DNA of 64,000 bases from the NCBI GenBank assembly GCA_039545315.1, contig BCIM01000001.1:2141783-2205782 (forward strand), given 5' to 3'. This DNA comes from Kondoa malvinella. Its lineage: Eukaryota > Basidiomycota > Agaricostilbomycetes > Agaricostilbales > Kondoaceae. The translations under genes and the position numbers were made by a program. This document shows positions 23,381-34,485 of the stretch, in pieces; within the stretch, counting starts at the first letter, position 1, and every line of letters starts with the position of its first letter. Below the pieces are notes generated by a model, which saw nothing but the letters and a program-made list of their open reading frames with translations, ran no database searches and was not told the origin of the DNA.

Positions 23381-26338
23381 TATGTCATCTGCGCCTCAAA
23401 TCTTTGCAGGGCAGCCCTTCAGGTTCCATCTCGAATGTATCGCGCGATATTCACGCCTCGTATTGCACGAGTCTCAGAGAGAGCCGGAACAAATCTCGAT
23501 GCCGGCTGAAGAGAAGAATTTTCTCCATCGTGTCCTGCCTCTTAGGTCACTGGACGAGGCGATGCTACTTCACGGCGAAAGGTTGTTCCATCTTTTCCAT
23601 GGTGAGACTTCTGCCCCATGTAAATCGATTTGGCTGACTGCGAACAGATCCGCTCCCTGTCGCGATCCATGCAGACCGAGAATGGATGGGACTGTATCAA
23701 TACCTTCACGATAACAAAACGCTGAACGTAAGTTTGTCGATCCCCTTTCTGCCATTGATGGTGAATCACGCATGCACGTAGTCTCCCTGGCTGCCAGCTG
23801 TCGCAAGTCAACATGCTGTCGTGCACATCGAAGCCGAGCCTCAATACATGCTCCTGTCCTACCCAGCTCACGTGTCACTCTTGCGGGCAATCACACTGTC
23901 TTTTGGCTATACCACGCTATTCTGGATCAGGAATTACGACCCGACTTTGCACAATGCCATTCAACATGCCGCCGTGGCATTTCACAGACCAGTGACACCG
24001 CATGCAGGTCCTTCACCGATTGTCGCTCACCACTTGGAAGGATACTTAGATCAGCTGCAAGGGTTGTACCGTACGCTGCTACACGGTAAGGTAATTGCGT
24101 AGACCACCACTCATAGCTGAGCGACTCTCGTATTGTTGGAGCAGGGCGACACCGTCTTCAAATTGCTACTGACCCTAAGATGGAAGCCCTACTCTTTCAT
24201 CTACTTCAGCACGGGGTAGCCTACATGGACGCTAATGGCTGCCATCTGATGGTCTGCGCCACTCTAGAAGGCTCTCTCAATGCGCTGATTTCTTATCTAG
24301 CCCTATTGCTCTGAACCAGAGCGAAGGCAACATATCTACCACCTGCAGGTATCTCCCGCCGTTCATGTAGCTTGTAGGGATTATGCCCAAGAGCAACGCG
24401 CGTTTGCTGTGTCCTCGGCCCAAGCGTCCATATTTCACCTTCAACACTTGGATACCCAGCACATGCAGGCTTTACAGGCGGCTCACGGGGACAACGATGA
24501 AGTTGTTGGTGTGCATGGTCGATTCCTACAGGATCATGGTTATGGATTGAGGTATTGTCACAGAAGGGTAAGTGTCGTCTTCTGTAGCTGCTTTATTGGA
24601 AGCTAGAATCAGCTGCACAGATCTTCAGCTCCGATCTGGCCACTTTCCGCTGGAGCCGCCTGGCAGAACAAGAGAAGGCGATAATGTTGTCCGATGCTAA
24701 TCGTCCTTACCAAGAGTCAAAAGGGTGGATCTTCTTTCAGATGCCAACCAAGCATCACAGCGCCTTACTAGACCTTTTACTCCGCCTTGAAACGTCGTCC
24801 AACTTTCAAAGAGGTTGCGATTATACGACCTGAAGTAATCATCTTCCTACGCAATAGTGATCCAACACCGGATGACATTGTAGGTGTTCTGGACGAGCTC
24901 TACACGGCATATGAAACTCACGTTCACAGTCTGTCCCATCGATCACATTGCAGATTACACGCTGACGAAATTTCGACGTAATAGATAGAGAAGAAAGGCT
25001 CTTCCGTAATAGTACTTATTCTTGCTTCGAAACGCTATTGATCAAATGTAGAAGAGCGTATTGGACTGAGGGACTCGGAGGGAGATTTAGGCTCTATGTG
25101 CGTGCTCTGATCCGCTGTGCGCTTTCGACAACGCTAATTGTAGCAGGCCTATAACAACGAGCAGGAGAATTTGCGACTATTCCATCTCCACAATGTTGTG
25201 GAATCACAACCTAATGTGTGGAACCTTGTCGCTCTGAGGGATGACTACTCACGTCGTATCAGCTGAACGAGGAATCGACGAACATCGTCGCGGTGAGCCT
25301 CAAGTCGAAGGGGGAAGTCAATCCCGAAGATGGTGACAAATTAAAGGGATTCGTATCGAAAGGTTTGGTCTCCTGACCATCATCTGTTACCTGAGATGAT
25401 GTTTTCCCAAGTCGACAAATGTTTTAAGGACTGGCACGAGTTGTGTCAAAGCCAGTCAAACTCGAAGCTTTACGTCGCGCAGATGCTGTCCGACTACTGC
25501 TTACCGCTAGTACATCAATTTCCTACTGGAACCCGCAGCAAATACAGCCTTTGCTGTGCACCAAAAACTTTAATTTTACAAGAGAAATCGCTGTGCCATC
25601 TAGTCAGTCTTGATACCTCATACAAGATGTATACTGACCGCTGCGTGCTATACGGACAGAGTACCTGACGACCGACGATTTGAAGGGACTTTCAGACACG
25701 AACAAAGTACCATTGATGACAGCTGTATGGAAAGAACTTAGTACGTAACCCATCGCTACATCAACGGCTGGCCGCCTCTTACCTTCGCCAGCGGGCTCGC
25801 TCTTTGTCGAATACGGTTGCCACAACAACACCAGATCGAAAGTACCACCAAGGGACGCGGCGTATGAGGAAGTGATGAAGTAAGCCAGATCTTCTCGTCG
25901 GTGTGCATTTCATTGACTTGTACCAGGTTTGCATCAGCAATCACCGGCCAGAAAAACTTCGATCGTGCATACAGTCGTCAATATCTGGTAAGTCCCGTCC
26001 TCTTGAAGTTTGATAAACTCGAGCCTGAGAGCTCCGAGCAGCAGAGCACCATACGCCTGCTTTACGACAAAGGCATCATGACCAACCAGATGCAACAACA
26101 TGTTGCTGGTACATCACAGAGTATAATTGGGTTTGGACCAAAGCACGAATAAAATCCTGCCAAACCACCAGAATGGGAAGACTATCCTCACGAGAAATGG
26201 TGTCTTGCACTTCATCACGGCTCAGCAAAGGCTAACGTTGCGACAACCTCAAAGAATGAAATTCACAAACCCCCAACTCCGCCCTCACCAGCAGCAGCAG
26301 CAGGAGGACCAAGTGGAACGTACAAACGTCGACCTTAG
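23381..26338 (+). CDS. Unrecognised large intron-rich gene (possibly two genes)
   Basis: No family recognised. From ATG 23381 (MSSAPQIFAGQPFRFHLE), splice signals support exons reading HADREWMGLYQYLHDNKTLN, LLSYPAHVSLLRAITLSFGY, HHLEGYLDQLQGLYRTLLHG, IATDPKMEALLFHLLQHGVA, PYCSEPERRQHIYHLQVSPA, FLQDHGYGLRYCHRR and SSDLATFRWSRLAEQEKAIM. Between about 24800 and 25900 the frame is less clear, though coding-like pieces persist (TEGLGGRFRLY, NNEQENLRLFHLHNVVESQP, CFKDWHELCQSQSNSKLYVA). The last part is strong: AAYEEVMKFASAITGQKNFD, GIMTNQMQQHVAGYITEYNW, PEWEDYPHEKWCLALHHGSA, then a Pro/Ala-rich end with an alanine run (26290-26303) and TAG at 26338. Either one protein of some 800 residues or two adjacent genes split near 24980. 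Confidence 0.55.
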
Positions 26339-26679
26339 ACATTCAAGAGTGTAAATACATACGGGAATAGCAACTAGCTCATGGACCCTGTTTTTCTTTC
26401 TCCTGCATACTCTTAGACTTGTAAAGTTTCTGCATCGGTTTACTTGTATTTTTGTCACCTGTCTGAATCCTACTTCATCAGCCATTGCTCTGCCCAACAG
26501 TTGACGAGGCAGAAACACAGCAGGTCCGTCAGACGGAAGAGAGAACACAGGCAGCAAGGTTGAAGAATTGCATATAGCGTAATGTAGAGCTGAGAACACG
26601 TTGAGCGAATGACGATTAAGCGATAAAATAATGGAATGGAGTCAAACAGAGCAGCAGTCATTGAATCAATACGTCAATT
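26339..26679. other. Intergenic region between convergent genes
   Basis: About 340 bp between the stops of two convergent genes. It should contain both 3' UTRs and polyadenylation signals. Nothing else is recognisable. Confidence 0.5.
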
Positions 26680-27626
26680 TCATGTCTGCTGTCTCGGCGC
26701 GAGCGATTCGAAGTCTACTTCCCTTACACCCTGTGCATCTGTTATACATATTAGCATGTGCACAAAATAGCATAGACTGTAGACTGACCTATCACCCTGA
26801 CTTTGAATTTGCCTCTGCGCGGACAGATTCAATAAGGACGGCTCCCAAATAAATCAGAGGTAGTATGAACGCACAAATTGATAATAAACCTCGTCTCCAA
26901 TTCGGTAATGCACCTCCTCAACAACCTCAAACCCTCATTCAGATCCCCATCCGGATTATGATACCTGTCCATTGTCGACAAACAGAAATAACTAGCATAA
27001 CCTTGAGCGGCAAAAGGAGCTCTAGCTTTCGTTCCCAAGTAATCGATCCAGTATAAATGAGGTTCTGCTGAAGTTGGGTCGTAGCCGCCTAGGAGCAGGT
27101 TGACCGAGTAAGGGTGTCGAGAACGTAATGATTCAGCTAGCGTTTTTCGCACCCAGCTTGATGATGGTCCAGGTAAGAGGATGGTGTGATTTCTGTGTGT
27201 TCATATGTCATATACATCAGCCTAGGCTTATTGTAGAGCGTAAGGACGCACCGGATAGCTTCAAGCTTTAGATTCGCCTCAATGTACTCTGCGAATTGAA
27301 CAGTGTCGCCTGTATACATGGTTAAGAGCAGTCTTCAGAGGTAGAGCAGTGGACGAACCAGGTTCACCAGAATAAGCAAACACGAGCGTGTCACCGATGA
27401 CCTTCATTTTATCCTCGTCGCCCTTCATTTTGACAATGGACCTGACTGAGCATGTGTCCGAGGCGACAATGCAGTAATCTTTTCCTGTGATTCCAAACTA
27501 GAGGACAGCGTGAGTAAGAGGTTGATGCTGTATTGACGCAGAGGATAGCCTCACTTGACACTCTGTGCAACATCACGGCGCACAAGTCAGAGGTATTCGA
27601 CAGTGTCCTATTGTGTACGCACCCAT
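26680..27626 (-). CDS. PRE1: 20S proteasome beta-4 subunit (Pre1 / PSMB2)
   Basis: Non-catalytic beta subunit of the 20S core. Family sequence begins MECSFGITGKDY or similar, and only two tiny exons reproduce it: ATGG at 27626-27623, then 8 nt (AGTGTCAA) at 27562-27555, then exon 3 from 27497, giving MECQFGITGKDYCIVASDT. Downstream exons read VKMKGDEDKMKVIGDTLVFA, YSGEPGDTVQFAEYIEANLK, WVRKTLAESLRSRHPYSVNL, LLGGYDPTSAEPHLYWIDYL, FAAQGYASYFCLSTMDRYHN and RRCITELETRFIINL. Two short last exons give KFKVRVIDAQGVREVDFESL and the stop. The mature N-terminus lacks the catalytic Thr, as expected for beta-4. It is head to head with FCF1, 156 bp apart. Confidence 0.92.
27555..27562 (-). other. 8-nt microexon of proteasome beta-4
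   Basis: AGTGTCAA, flanked by introns 27563-27622 (60 nt) and 27498-27554 (57 nt). It joins the 4-nt first coding exon ATGG to the TTTGGAATCACAGG exon and yields MECQFGITGK. Confidence 0.85.
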
Positions 27627-27782
27627 GATAGCTGCTTGGTGACCAGATGACAGCCGCGCAAGCTTGGGGTGAGAGAAGGAGAGGGAACGCTCAGGCCATC
27701 CGGAATGCCTAGACCTTCCCGACTTCCTGCGAGATTTCGGCGAAGTCTTTTTTTGATCTCTCTCTCGTACAAGTCTCCCAAC
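27627..27782. promoter_or_regulatory. Divergent promoter region, PRE1 / FCF1
   Basis: 156 bp between divergent start codons. In both genes the first intron begins within four nucleotides after the start (27622 and 27786), so the shared promoter is flanked on both sides by 5'-end introns of about 60 nt. A proteasome-associated control element was not identified by eye. Confidence 0.45.
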
Positions 27783-28745
27783 ATGGTCAGCTCTGTGCAG
27801 CACAAATCAGTATCAATCTGATGTGATAGTACGGAAATTGACAGGCTAAAGCAAAGAAGACTCGCAAATTTGCCCAAGTCAAACGAATGCTCAACCCAAA
27901 CGATGCCAGATTGTGCGTGCTAGGCCTCCTATTGGGCTGATATCTCATCTCGTCGCTCGACACAGAAAGGATTCAAAAGCGAAGCAAGACAAGAAAGCAG
28001 CTGAAGCAAAAGAGGCAGAAACGCATAGAGTGTCCGTCTAAGCTCTCAGCTAATGCATGGTATATGCTCAAATGGCTCACGACGGCAGCGCACCTCTCCC
28101 TTCTTCACTCTTCTTGTCGCATAACGAAGCTTTAGCACCACCTTACCGCGTTTTGGTCGATACCAATTTCATCAACCTTTCATTGGAAAACAGGATAGAT
28201 CTAGTGCGAGGCATGATGGACTGTCTGTTGGCGAAATGTTTGTCGAGATGGCGACGCCTCAGCTTTTGCTTATGCGGACTTTCACGGCGAACAGGCATTC
28301 CCTGCATTTCAGATTGTGTGATTGCGGAATTGGAAAAGCTAGGATCTAAATATCGACTTGCACTCCGGTTTGTCCTCCTGTCAACCGATCTGCTAAAGCA
28401 GTGCATTGACCTTTGGTGGTGAACAGAGTTGCCAAAGATCCGCGCTTTGAACGTCTGCCTTGCAGTCACAAAGGCACCTATGCAGATGACTGCATCGTCC
28501 AACGTGTGACTGCGCATCGCTGTTATCTGGTAGCGACGTGTGATAAAGCCTTGCGAAGGCGGTTGAGGAAGATTCCAGGTTGGTCCTCTTACCTTGATGT
28601 TTGAACAAGGCTGATACTTGGGTAGGTATCCCGCTGATGAATATTACAAGACATCAATACGCTATTGAGCGCTTGCCGTGAGTCTATTCTTATGCGTGTT
28701 TGATTGATCTGACACCTTTGTCACAGGGATCAAGCTGTCGGGTAA
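27783..28745 (+). CDS. FCF1: Fcf1 / Utp24, PIN-domain nuclease of the small-subunit processome
   Basis: Nucleolar endonuclease for early pre-rRNA cleavages in 18S rRNA maturation. The coding part of exon 1 is just ATG (27783-27785); intron 27786-27844 follows. Spliced sequence: [20 protein letters not shown], a Lys/Glu-rich stretch, [119 protein letters not shown] and [17 protein letters not shown]. The acidic PIN residues (D of VDTN, E of AELE, DD of YADDC, D of ATCDKAL) are all present. Length (about 190 aa) and order match the family. Seven introns. Confidence 0.94.
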
Positions 28746-28890
28746 AGCATCTTCGCGCACTCTTGTACATTCATCCCTGCATTGTAATACCATCTCAACA
28801 CACATACAAGGAGCTCACGGCTGCACCTTTCAAGTTCTTGTCCGCCTTCCTTGCCATTGACAAACATTCCTCATTTCCAAAACCACCAGG

Positions 28891-29100
28891 ATGTCCAATC
28901 AGCCCGACAACGTCTTTACATACAGCAAGAAACGGGACGTCTTTACTATAGATGGCCATGACATTACAGGACCGCAAGTGAGGACACTGTACCGCTCGAG
29001 CAGCGAGGTAATGTTTGCTGCGTCGGATAAATGGCGCTTTGAAGGGATCATGCCTTCTCAATGGGAGGAAGTGGTGAGACAGAATGCTCCGAAAGATTGA
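28891..29100 (+). CDS. Possible small hypothetical protein, 69 aa
   Basis: An ATG-initiated frame, MSNQPDNVFTYSKKRD, with the segment DITGPQVRTLYRSSSEVMFA and PSQWEEVVRQNAPKD before the stop. Composition and codon use look coding, but I recognise no family. A potential donor (GAGGTAATG, about 29007) could alter the second half. It starts 145 bp after FCF1 on the same strand, so it might also be FCF1 3' UTR sequence. Confidence 0.4.
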   Translation: MSNQPDNVFTYSKKRDVFTIDGHDITGPQVRTLYRSSSEVMFAASDKWRFEGIMPSQWEEVVRQNAPKD

Positions 29101-29907
29101 TCTGCAGGTCTTGATTGCGTTCGCAGATGTACATCTTCAGCGGTAGGTCTGGGTTGTTTGGCCATTGGAGAATGGACTGATCTAAAAGTACAGGGGCTTT
29201 AAGCTATATGGTAATACATGCTCGGTATAGCAAAAGAGACAACCAAAACGTAAGTCCCCCTCTTGACAATCACCTTTCTTAGAACCAATCTCATATATTC
29301 CGACAGGTCCCGCTATCGCAAGCTAAAGACACCTGCCTTAGTATTCTCAGATGCGAGGGTAGCTCATTGAAAGGCTTTCAAGTCGTTCCAGGGCCTGGCT
29401 GTACCTACCTTGCTGGAAAAGCTGCTGAAAAGAGGCGAGTGTATACAGCTGAGCTGGCTGCTAGGTATGTTGTACCAAACATATCAAAATAACTTCGCTC
29501 ATGTTCTTCCTATAGCAGTGACTGTCCGCCTGAATATGGATCCTGGAATCGACATCCATCATAAGGGTCTTCTTTATTGTGCCTATACTGGCTTTGTTGT
29601 TTGCTTTGTGTGCTCTTCTGTCATCTCTAGTACCCTATATACAGCCTTGAACGGCCGCACCTTGTTCCCGCCGGCGACGAGACCGAATTAATGACCTCAC
29701 TGGCAATGTTGCATAAGCTTAAGGCGGCGAAATCGATTTTAAGAACTCGACTTCTTGAACACTCTTTCCCATCGCACTCCACTCCAATCTAGTCTGTTCC
29801 CTTGCTAGAACAGCAACAGTCAACTGATATCTAAACGTTATAGCTAATATGCAATTCCTAGCAAACAAGTGAGTTTCTATTTCCCTTATCCTGCACGAAT
29901 CAAGCTG
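29101..29907. other. Region of unclear content
   Basis: About 800 bp before the alcohol dehydrogenase. A coding-like stretch at about 29308-29465 (DTCLSILRCEGSSLKGFQVV, preceded by an intron-like GTAAGT..GACAG) and an open frame at 29410-29691 with a hydrophobic segment are present, but I could not build a consistent gene. It may hold a short gene or decayed exons. Confidence 0.3.
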
Positions 29908-32223
29908 ATGTCCGGACAGAGCACAAGAGGTACACCCGCACTCTATCATCACCGGGTTCCAACTAATTGCGAGCAGGCCATGGGCCCAACGGGTGATATC
30001 GAGATAGATACGAAATACGCCAACAAAGGCGACGGCAGTACCATGCGCGCTCTAGGTAACGCACATTCTGATATTGCGCAAGGCTAGTACCAAGTACAAC
30101 AAATGCAATAGCGTGGTTCGGGAACCAAGATGTTAGGATGATTGATGCGCCTGCTCCTGCTATCACCAACGTGGGTCTTCTTTATTTTTCTTGAAAAGGG
30201 TTTGGCTGATTAAGAGGATTAGGACGGAGATGTGATCCTTGATATTACTGGCACTACTATTTGTGGTTCGGATCTGGTACTTACTCCATTTGCAAGTGTA
30301 GGGCTTTGCTAATTGAGGGCAACAGCACTTGTACAATGCCGAGATTCTGGCTTTGCAAAAGGGCGATATTCTCGGTTTGTCCTTCTGAAAAAAGCATGGT
30401 CCATCACTGATCAATAGTCAAGGCCACGAGTTTTGCGGCAGAGTAGCGGAAGTTGGCCCTGGCGTCAAGAACCTGAAAGTGGGCCAGAGAGTCGTCGTCT
30501 CTTTCCAAGTATGTTCCGCCTTCTAAAGCTAGATGTAAGGAATACTGATGATGTAATAGGTCGCTTGCGGTCATTGCGAGGTACGCTTCTCGTGTTCCGA
30601 TTGCTTATGGGCTTGGTTTGACGTTGGTCATACAGTACTGCGACCAGAAATTGTCTTCTTTCTGCCACAATACCAATGACAGTTCTTTGATGAACACAAT
30701 GTATGGACAGCGCGATGCTGGTTTCTTTGGATACTCTGTACGCTCTCGTCCAAATCTTCCGAATTCTGATTGAATCGACGTGTAGCACTTCACTGGTGGA
30801 TTCGGTATGTTTGTAGCTTGTCGCGTAGATGGATCTGACTGTTGGTGATAGCTGGTGGACAAGCTGAGAAAGTCAGAGTGCCTTTCGGTTCGTGACTACT
30901 CAATAACTGGCATGGGTCTCGCTTACGTGATTTATCCAGGCGACGTCAACTGGTAGATCATTTGCTCGCTACGCAGGTGCGGGCTGATTCACTGTGTCCA
31001 GCCTTCCTATTCCAGATGAGGTACCGGATGAGAAGGCCTTATACTTGTCCGACATCGTGCGTTGACAGAATCTCTTACAAATGTTACGATGAGCTCATAG
31101 TGTGGTCATACGAGTAGCTACCAACATCTTATCATTGCGTTGTTGACACTGGCGTCACAAAGGGCGATGTCGTCGGTATCTGTGAGTCGACCATGTGATC
31201 TTTGTTATCTCTTTGCTAATTGTTGTATCAGGGGGTCTCGTATGTCTTCGCATAACAGCGTCGCGATCATCTTAACACGCAATATAGGGACCAATCGGAC
31301 AATGCGCAGCCAAATTCTGTCAGCTCAAGGGCGCGAAACGAATCATTGGTATCGACAGAGTTCCCGAGCGATTGGCTTTCGCAAGAGATGTACTTGGTAT
31401 CGAAACGCTCGACTTCAGCCAACATTCGGATGTAGCCGCCAAGATTATCGAAATGGTTCCTCATGGTCTTGACCGTGCTTTGGACTGCGGTACTTTCCAC
31501 GAGTGAGTCTCGTTTCAAGTCTGCTTTGGGAAAGCTATCTGATGAATGGTCTCTCACAGGCCAAAGACCCTCTTGCACAAGGCTGAGAAGCTATTGATGC
31601 TCGAAACCGAGTAGGTTCTGACAGCTCCAGATTCTTTGACTGGGCTCATGATCTTATAGCGTACCTGAGACTGCCAACGAGTGCATCAAAAGTGTACGCA
31701 AGATGGGTTCCGTCGGTCTGATTTCAGCCTACGCTGGTTTCACCAATCACTTCAACATTGGTGCACTAATGGAGAAAGGTCAGTGGCTCTGATGTATCCC
31801 TCGAAAAGATGCTGATGCAGAAAGCAGGCGTCAGATTCATTGGCAATGGACAAGCCCCAGTACATCGCTATTGGGAAGAGATGTGAGGACCAGGCGTACT
31901 TTCGGCTTTTCATGTCTGATGGCGCGATTTTCAGTATGGGCTACATCAAGGATGGCACCTTTGACCCTCTGTAAGTCTTCCCGCCAGTTGAGAGACTTGG
32001 CTCACGATTGGCCAGCTTTGTCGTCACCCACCGCTTCGACATTGAAGATTTCCCTAAGCTTTACGCCAAGTTCCAGGCTCGCAAGGGCGGTGTCGAGAAG
32101 GTCGGTATCATTTGCTCTCTTCTTAGCTCACTACTTATATGTCTATTGCAGGTCTTCGTCCAGACTAAATACTCGAGCTCCAAAATCGCTGGTCCACCTC
32201 TTACCAAGATTGATGACCTCTAG
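29908..32223 (+). CDS. Zinc-dependent alcohol / formaldehyde dehydrogenase (MDR family)
   Basis: Medium-chain zinc dehydrogenase of the formaldehyde-dehydrogenase-like class. Exon 1 (29908-30055) has a long N-terminus ending DTKYANKGDGSTMRAL. Spliced core: WFGNQDVRMIDAPAPA, VILDITGTTICGSDLHLYNA (catalytic zinc Cys), ILGHEFCGRVAEVGPGVKNL, VACGHCEYCDQKLSSFC (structural zinc), FTGGFAGGQAEKVRVPF, SDILPTSYHCVVDTGVTKGD, VVGIWGLGPIGQCAAKFCQL (NAD loop), IIGIDRVPERLAFARDVLGI, GLDRALDCGTFHE, GFTNHFNIGALMEKGVRF, and the end TKIDDL. At least 17 exons, including microexons of 21 nt (30560-30580), 19 nt (30786-30804), 13 nt (30940-30952) and 8 nt (31232-31239). It probably oxidises S-hydroxymethyl-glutathione or another alcohol; the substrate cannot be read from the sequence. 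Confidence 0.9.
31232..31239 (+). other. 8-nt microexon in the dehydrogenase NAD-binding loop
   Basis: GGGGTCTC between a GTGAGT..CAG intron and a GTATGT..TAG intron. It completes Trp, Gly and Leu of GIWGLGPIG, the Rossmann glycine motif. Confidence 0.82.
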
Positions 32224-32373
32224 GCAAGCGAATAGGGCAGACGAGGACAATGTAATATAGATGATATGCAACGCAACACGTTTGTCAGTATGACAATTTC
32301 ACAATAAGCGCACTACTTCACAAGAATAGTTACTTTTTGTCCTGCACCGGTTCGTTACCCTACCGTGCATGCG

Positions 32374-33804
32374 CTACAGATCGTCGTTGACAATATAGCT
32401 GGGTGCTCGTGCATTGATGAAGCTGTATGTAGAGAGTCAGGAATCGTTCAACTTGATGGCACATTCGGCTTACCTGTATTCAATCACATCCGGTCTGCTG
32501 ACAGTCATCGAGTTGGGATAGTTGAGCTCCGAATGGAAAGCTCTCAAGCCATTTTCTTCCAGACGGTTGAAGCTGACAGACATGAGCTATCAGTCGATGA
32601 ATTCAAAGAAAGGCTTACAAGTCAAGGTAGAAAGGGAAGCCCTGGTCTTCGTTCGTTTTCCAGGCATGGATCTCGAGATTGAGCTGAGCAAAGGGTAGTG
32701 GTTTCCCGTTTGCATGATCCATCATCTGGTTCAACACTGAGAATTCACCTGGACTTTTGTATCAGCGAATGCGTCTCGGTGGGGTAAGAGGTACACGTAC
32801 TGCCCTCTACGTCAATTTTGAGTAGATCAATGAACGTGTGCCCATTCTCGTTCATCATGTAATCGAGAGTATGCGTTTCTGGGTTGTTTTCGGTCTTTGC
32901 TTTGTTATGGTTGTCAAAGCGGTATGGCCTGAATTCAACTCGAGCGTTCAGAGCTGAATCATTCGCTATCTCTGGCCCGATCTGTAATTGATGAGCGTGG
33001 AGTCAGTGAGAAGAAGCTCAAGCTTACTGAGCTGACGCTGAAATCGTATGCCCATACTTTACAGTTCTTTGATCGTGATAGGAGAGCAGCTTCAAAGGAT
33101 GATTGTCTTTCCACGCCTGATACAAGTTTAGCTAAGGGATAAAGGCTTTTTGTCCAGCTTACCGAACGAATATATCGTGCAACCTGGCATTTGTACTAAT
33201 CTATCCGCTCCACAGACATACTGTAGACGGTCTTAATCGGAGTACATGGCTCATAAAGCCGAGACTGACCTTGCCTCCATCTGCGATCACGCCCACTCTT
33301 TCTGTCTCATGCGGACATGGAAACGGTTCAGGAAAGAAATCCCAAAGCCTGATGTAGTCGTCAGCAGCGCCTTTGTACACATGGAATCGAGCTCACATAG
33401 CCATTCTATGATCGAACTTGCGAACCGGCATAAGCTTCATACGAGCAAGCTGCCATTGGACTTACATCTTCTCTATCTGTCGGAAACGGCGAGATCTGCT
33501 CAGGCTTAGGCCCAAGCCTTTGTATTAGCTGTTTACGCTGGGCCACGCTAGCTTCATGGAGCTGTTCTGCACGTTGAATCTTCTGAGCTGTCGAGACTGT
33601 AGGAAAGTGTATCCCTTTATCGCTTATTGAGGCTGGTGGTATTTCAAACACTGGTCTCGAGTGACTGCTGGAAGAGAACAGCAAGAAATAGAGGATAAGA
33701 GTCGTTGCGAAAGCCGCTCCTGCGATCATTTTCGTTCGCTGGCTTGTGTCCTTGATCGCGTTGGGATTCAACCATTTTGGCGCTTGTGTGTCTAGTTGGA
33801 TCAT
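32374..33804 (-). CDS. Membrane-anchored methyltransferase-domain protein (METTL24-like)
   Basis: Start ATG 33804 opens MIQLDTQAPKWLNPNAIKD and a single transmembrane segment, MIAGAAFATTLILYFLLF, indicating a type II membrane protein. The lumenal part, spliced, contains LWDFFPEPFPCPHETERVG, ADGGK joined to YVCGADRLVQMPGCTIYSFG, AYDFSVSSIGPEIANDS, and NENGHTFIDLLKIDVEG, the pattern of the Methyltransf_21/24-like proteins of fungi and animal METTL24. It ends SFINARAPSYIVNDDL. About eight exons. The DVEG motif is the usual acidic strand end of the family. The substrate is unknown. It is tail to tail with the dehydrogenase, 150 bp apart. Confidence 0.82.
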
Positions 33805-34485
33805 GGTTGTCTGTGAACACTTGTATACACTTGATTGATTCAGAAGAAGGAGCGGAAGCTTGGCGAGCATGAAATATCTCGACGACAAGGCACCGTGCGG
33901 ATTGGACCTGAACAGCGATAGGACAGAAGCACGCTCCTTGGCAGGCCAGGCAGCGCGTTCCAGATCCTGCAGCCGACTTTGGTGTACAAGCAGCGCTTCA
34001 AATTCTCAACATCCTGGCTGGAGCGATGCATGCGCTCGACGAAAGGCGCTCAGAGGATGACCGGCGTGTCCCTATCGAATGAACCCGAGGATGTTGCTAC
34101 TTCCTGCTTGGTTCACGCTCGACACTGCCTTCGATAGCTCATTTGTTCATGCTTTGTTTTCTTCGGCACGCCTATACGGACTAGCGATACCTCTTGCTCG
34201 ACAGCAGTATCCTCAAGCGGATCATCTTCCTTCTCTCATAAGCTTGCTCTCGCACAACTCGTCACGGAGATCCGGCGCTTTCCCCAAAAGTCAAATGCGC
34301 CGTTGCACGTCCAAAGACAGGCTATAATATGCTGTGCTGCTCAACTACCTGCATGCTCAATCGATATCCGATTGTACCATACCACATGACTCTTCATGGG
34401 CCGTTCTCCTTCCCTTTGTCTGCCCAGAATCGAATGCAAAGTCAAAATCTAATGCCGTTTCTCTTTCTCGTTCAATCCAAAAAGG
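33805..34485. other. Intergenic region, divergent promoters
   Basis: About 680 bp between the divergent methyltransferase-like and M16 genes. Several overlapping short frames occur near 34079-34541; one could be an upstream exon of the M16 protease, but none joins to it in phase with clear support. Confidence 0.4.

Noticed and set aside
29410..29691. 94-codon frame with a hydrophobic stretch
   Set aside because: Neither the start context nor neighbouring exons support it, and composition is not clearly coding; left in a low-confidence region entry.
34079..34485. Upstream exon of the M16 protease
   Set aside because: Several frames are open, but none joins in phase with a clear donor, and the protein begins plausibly at 34486.
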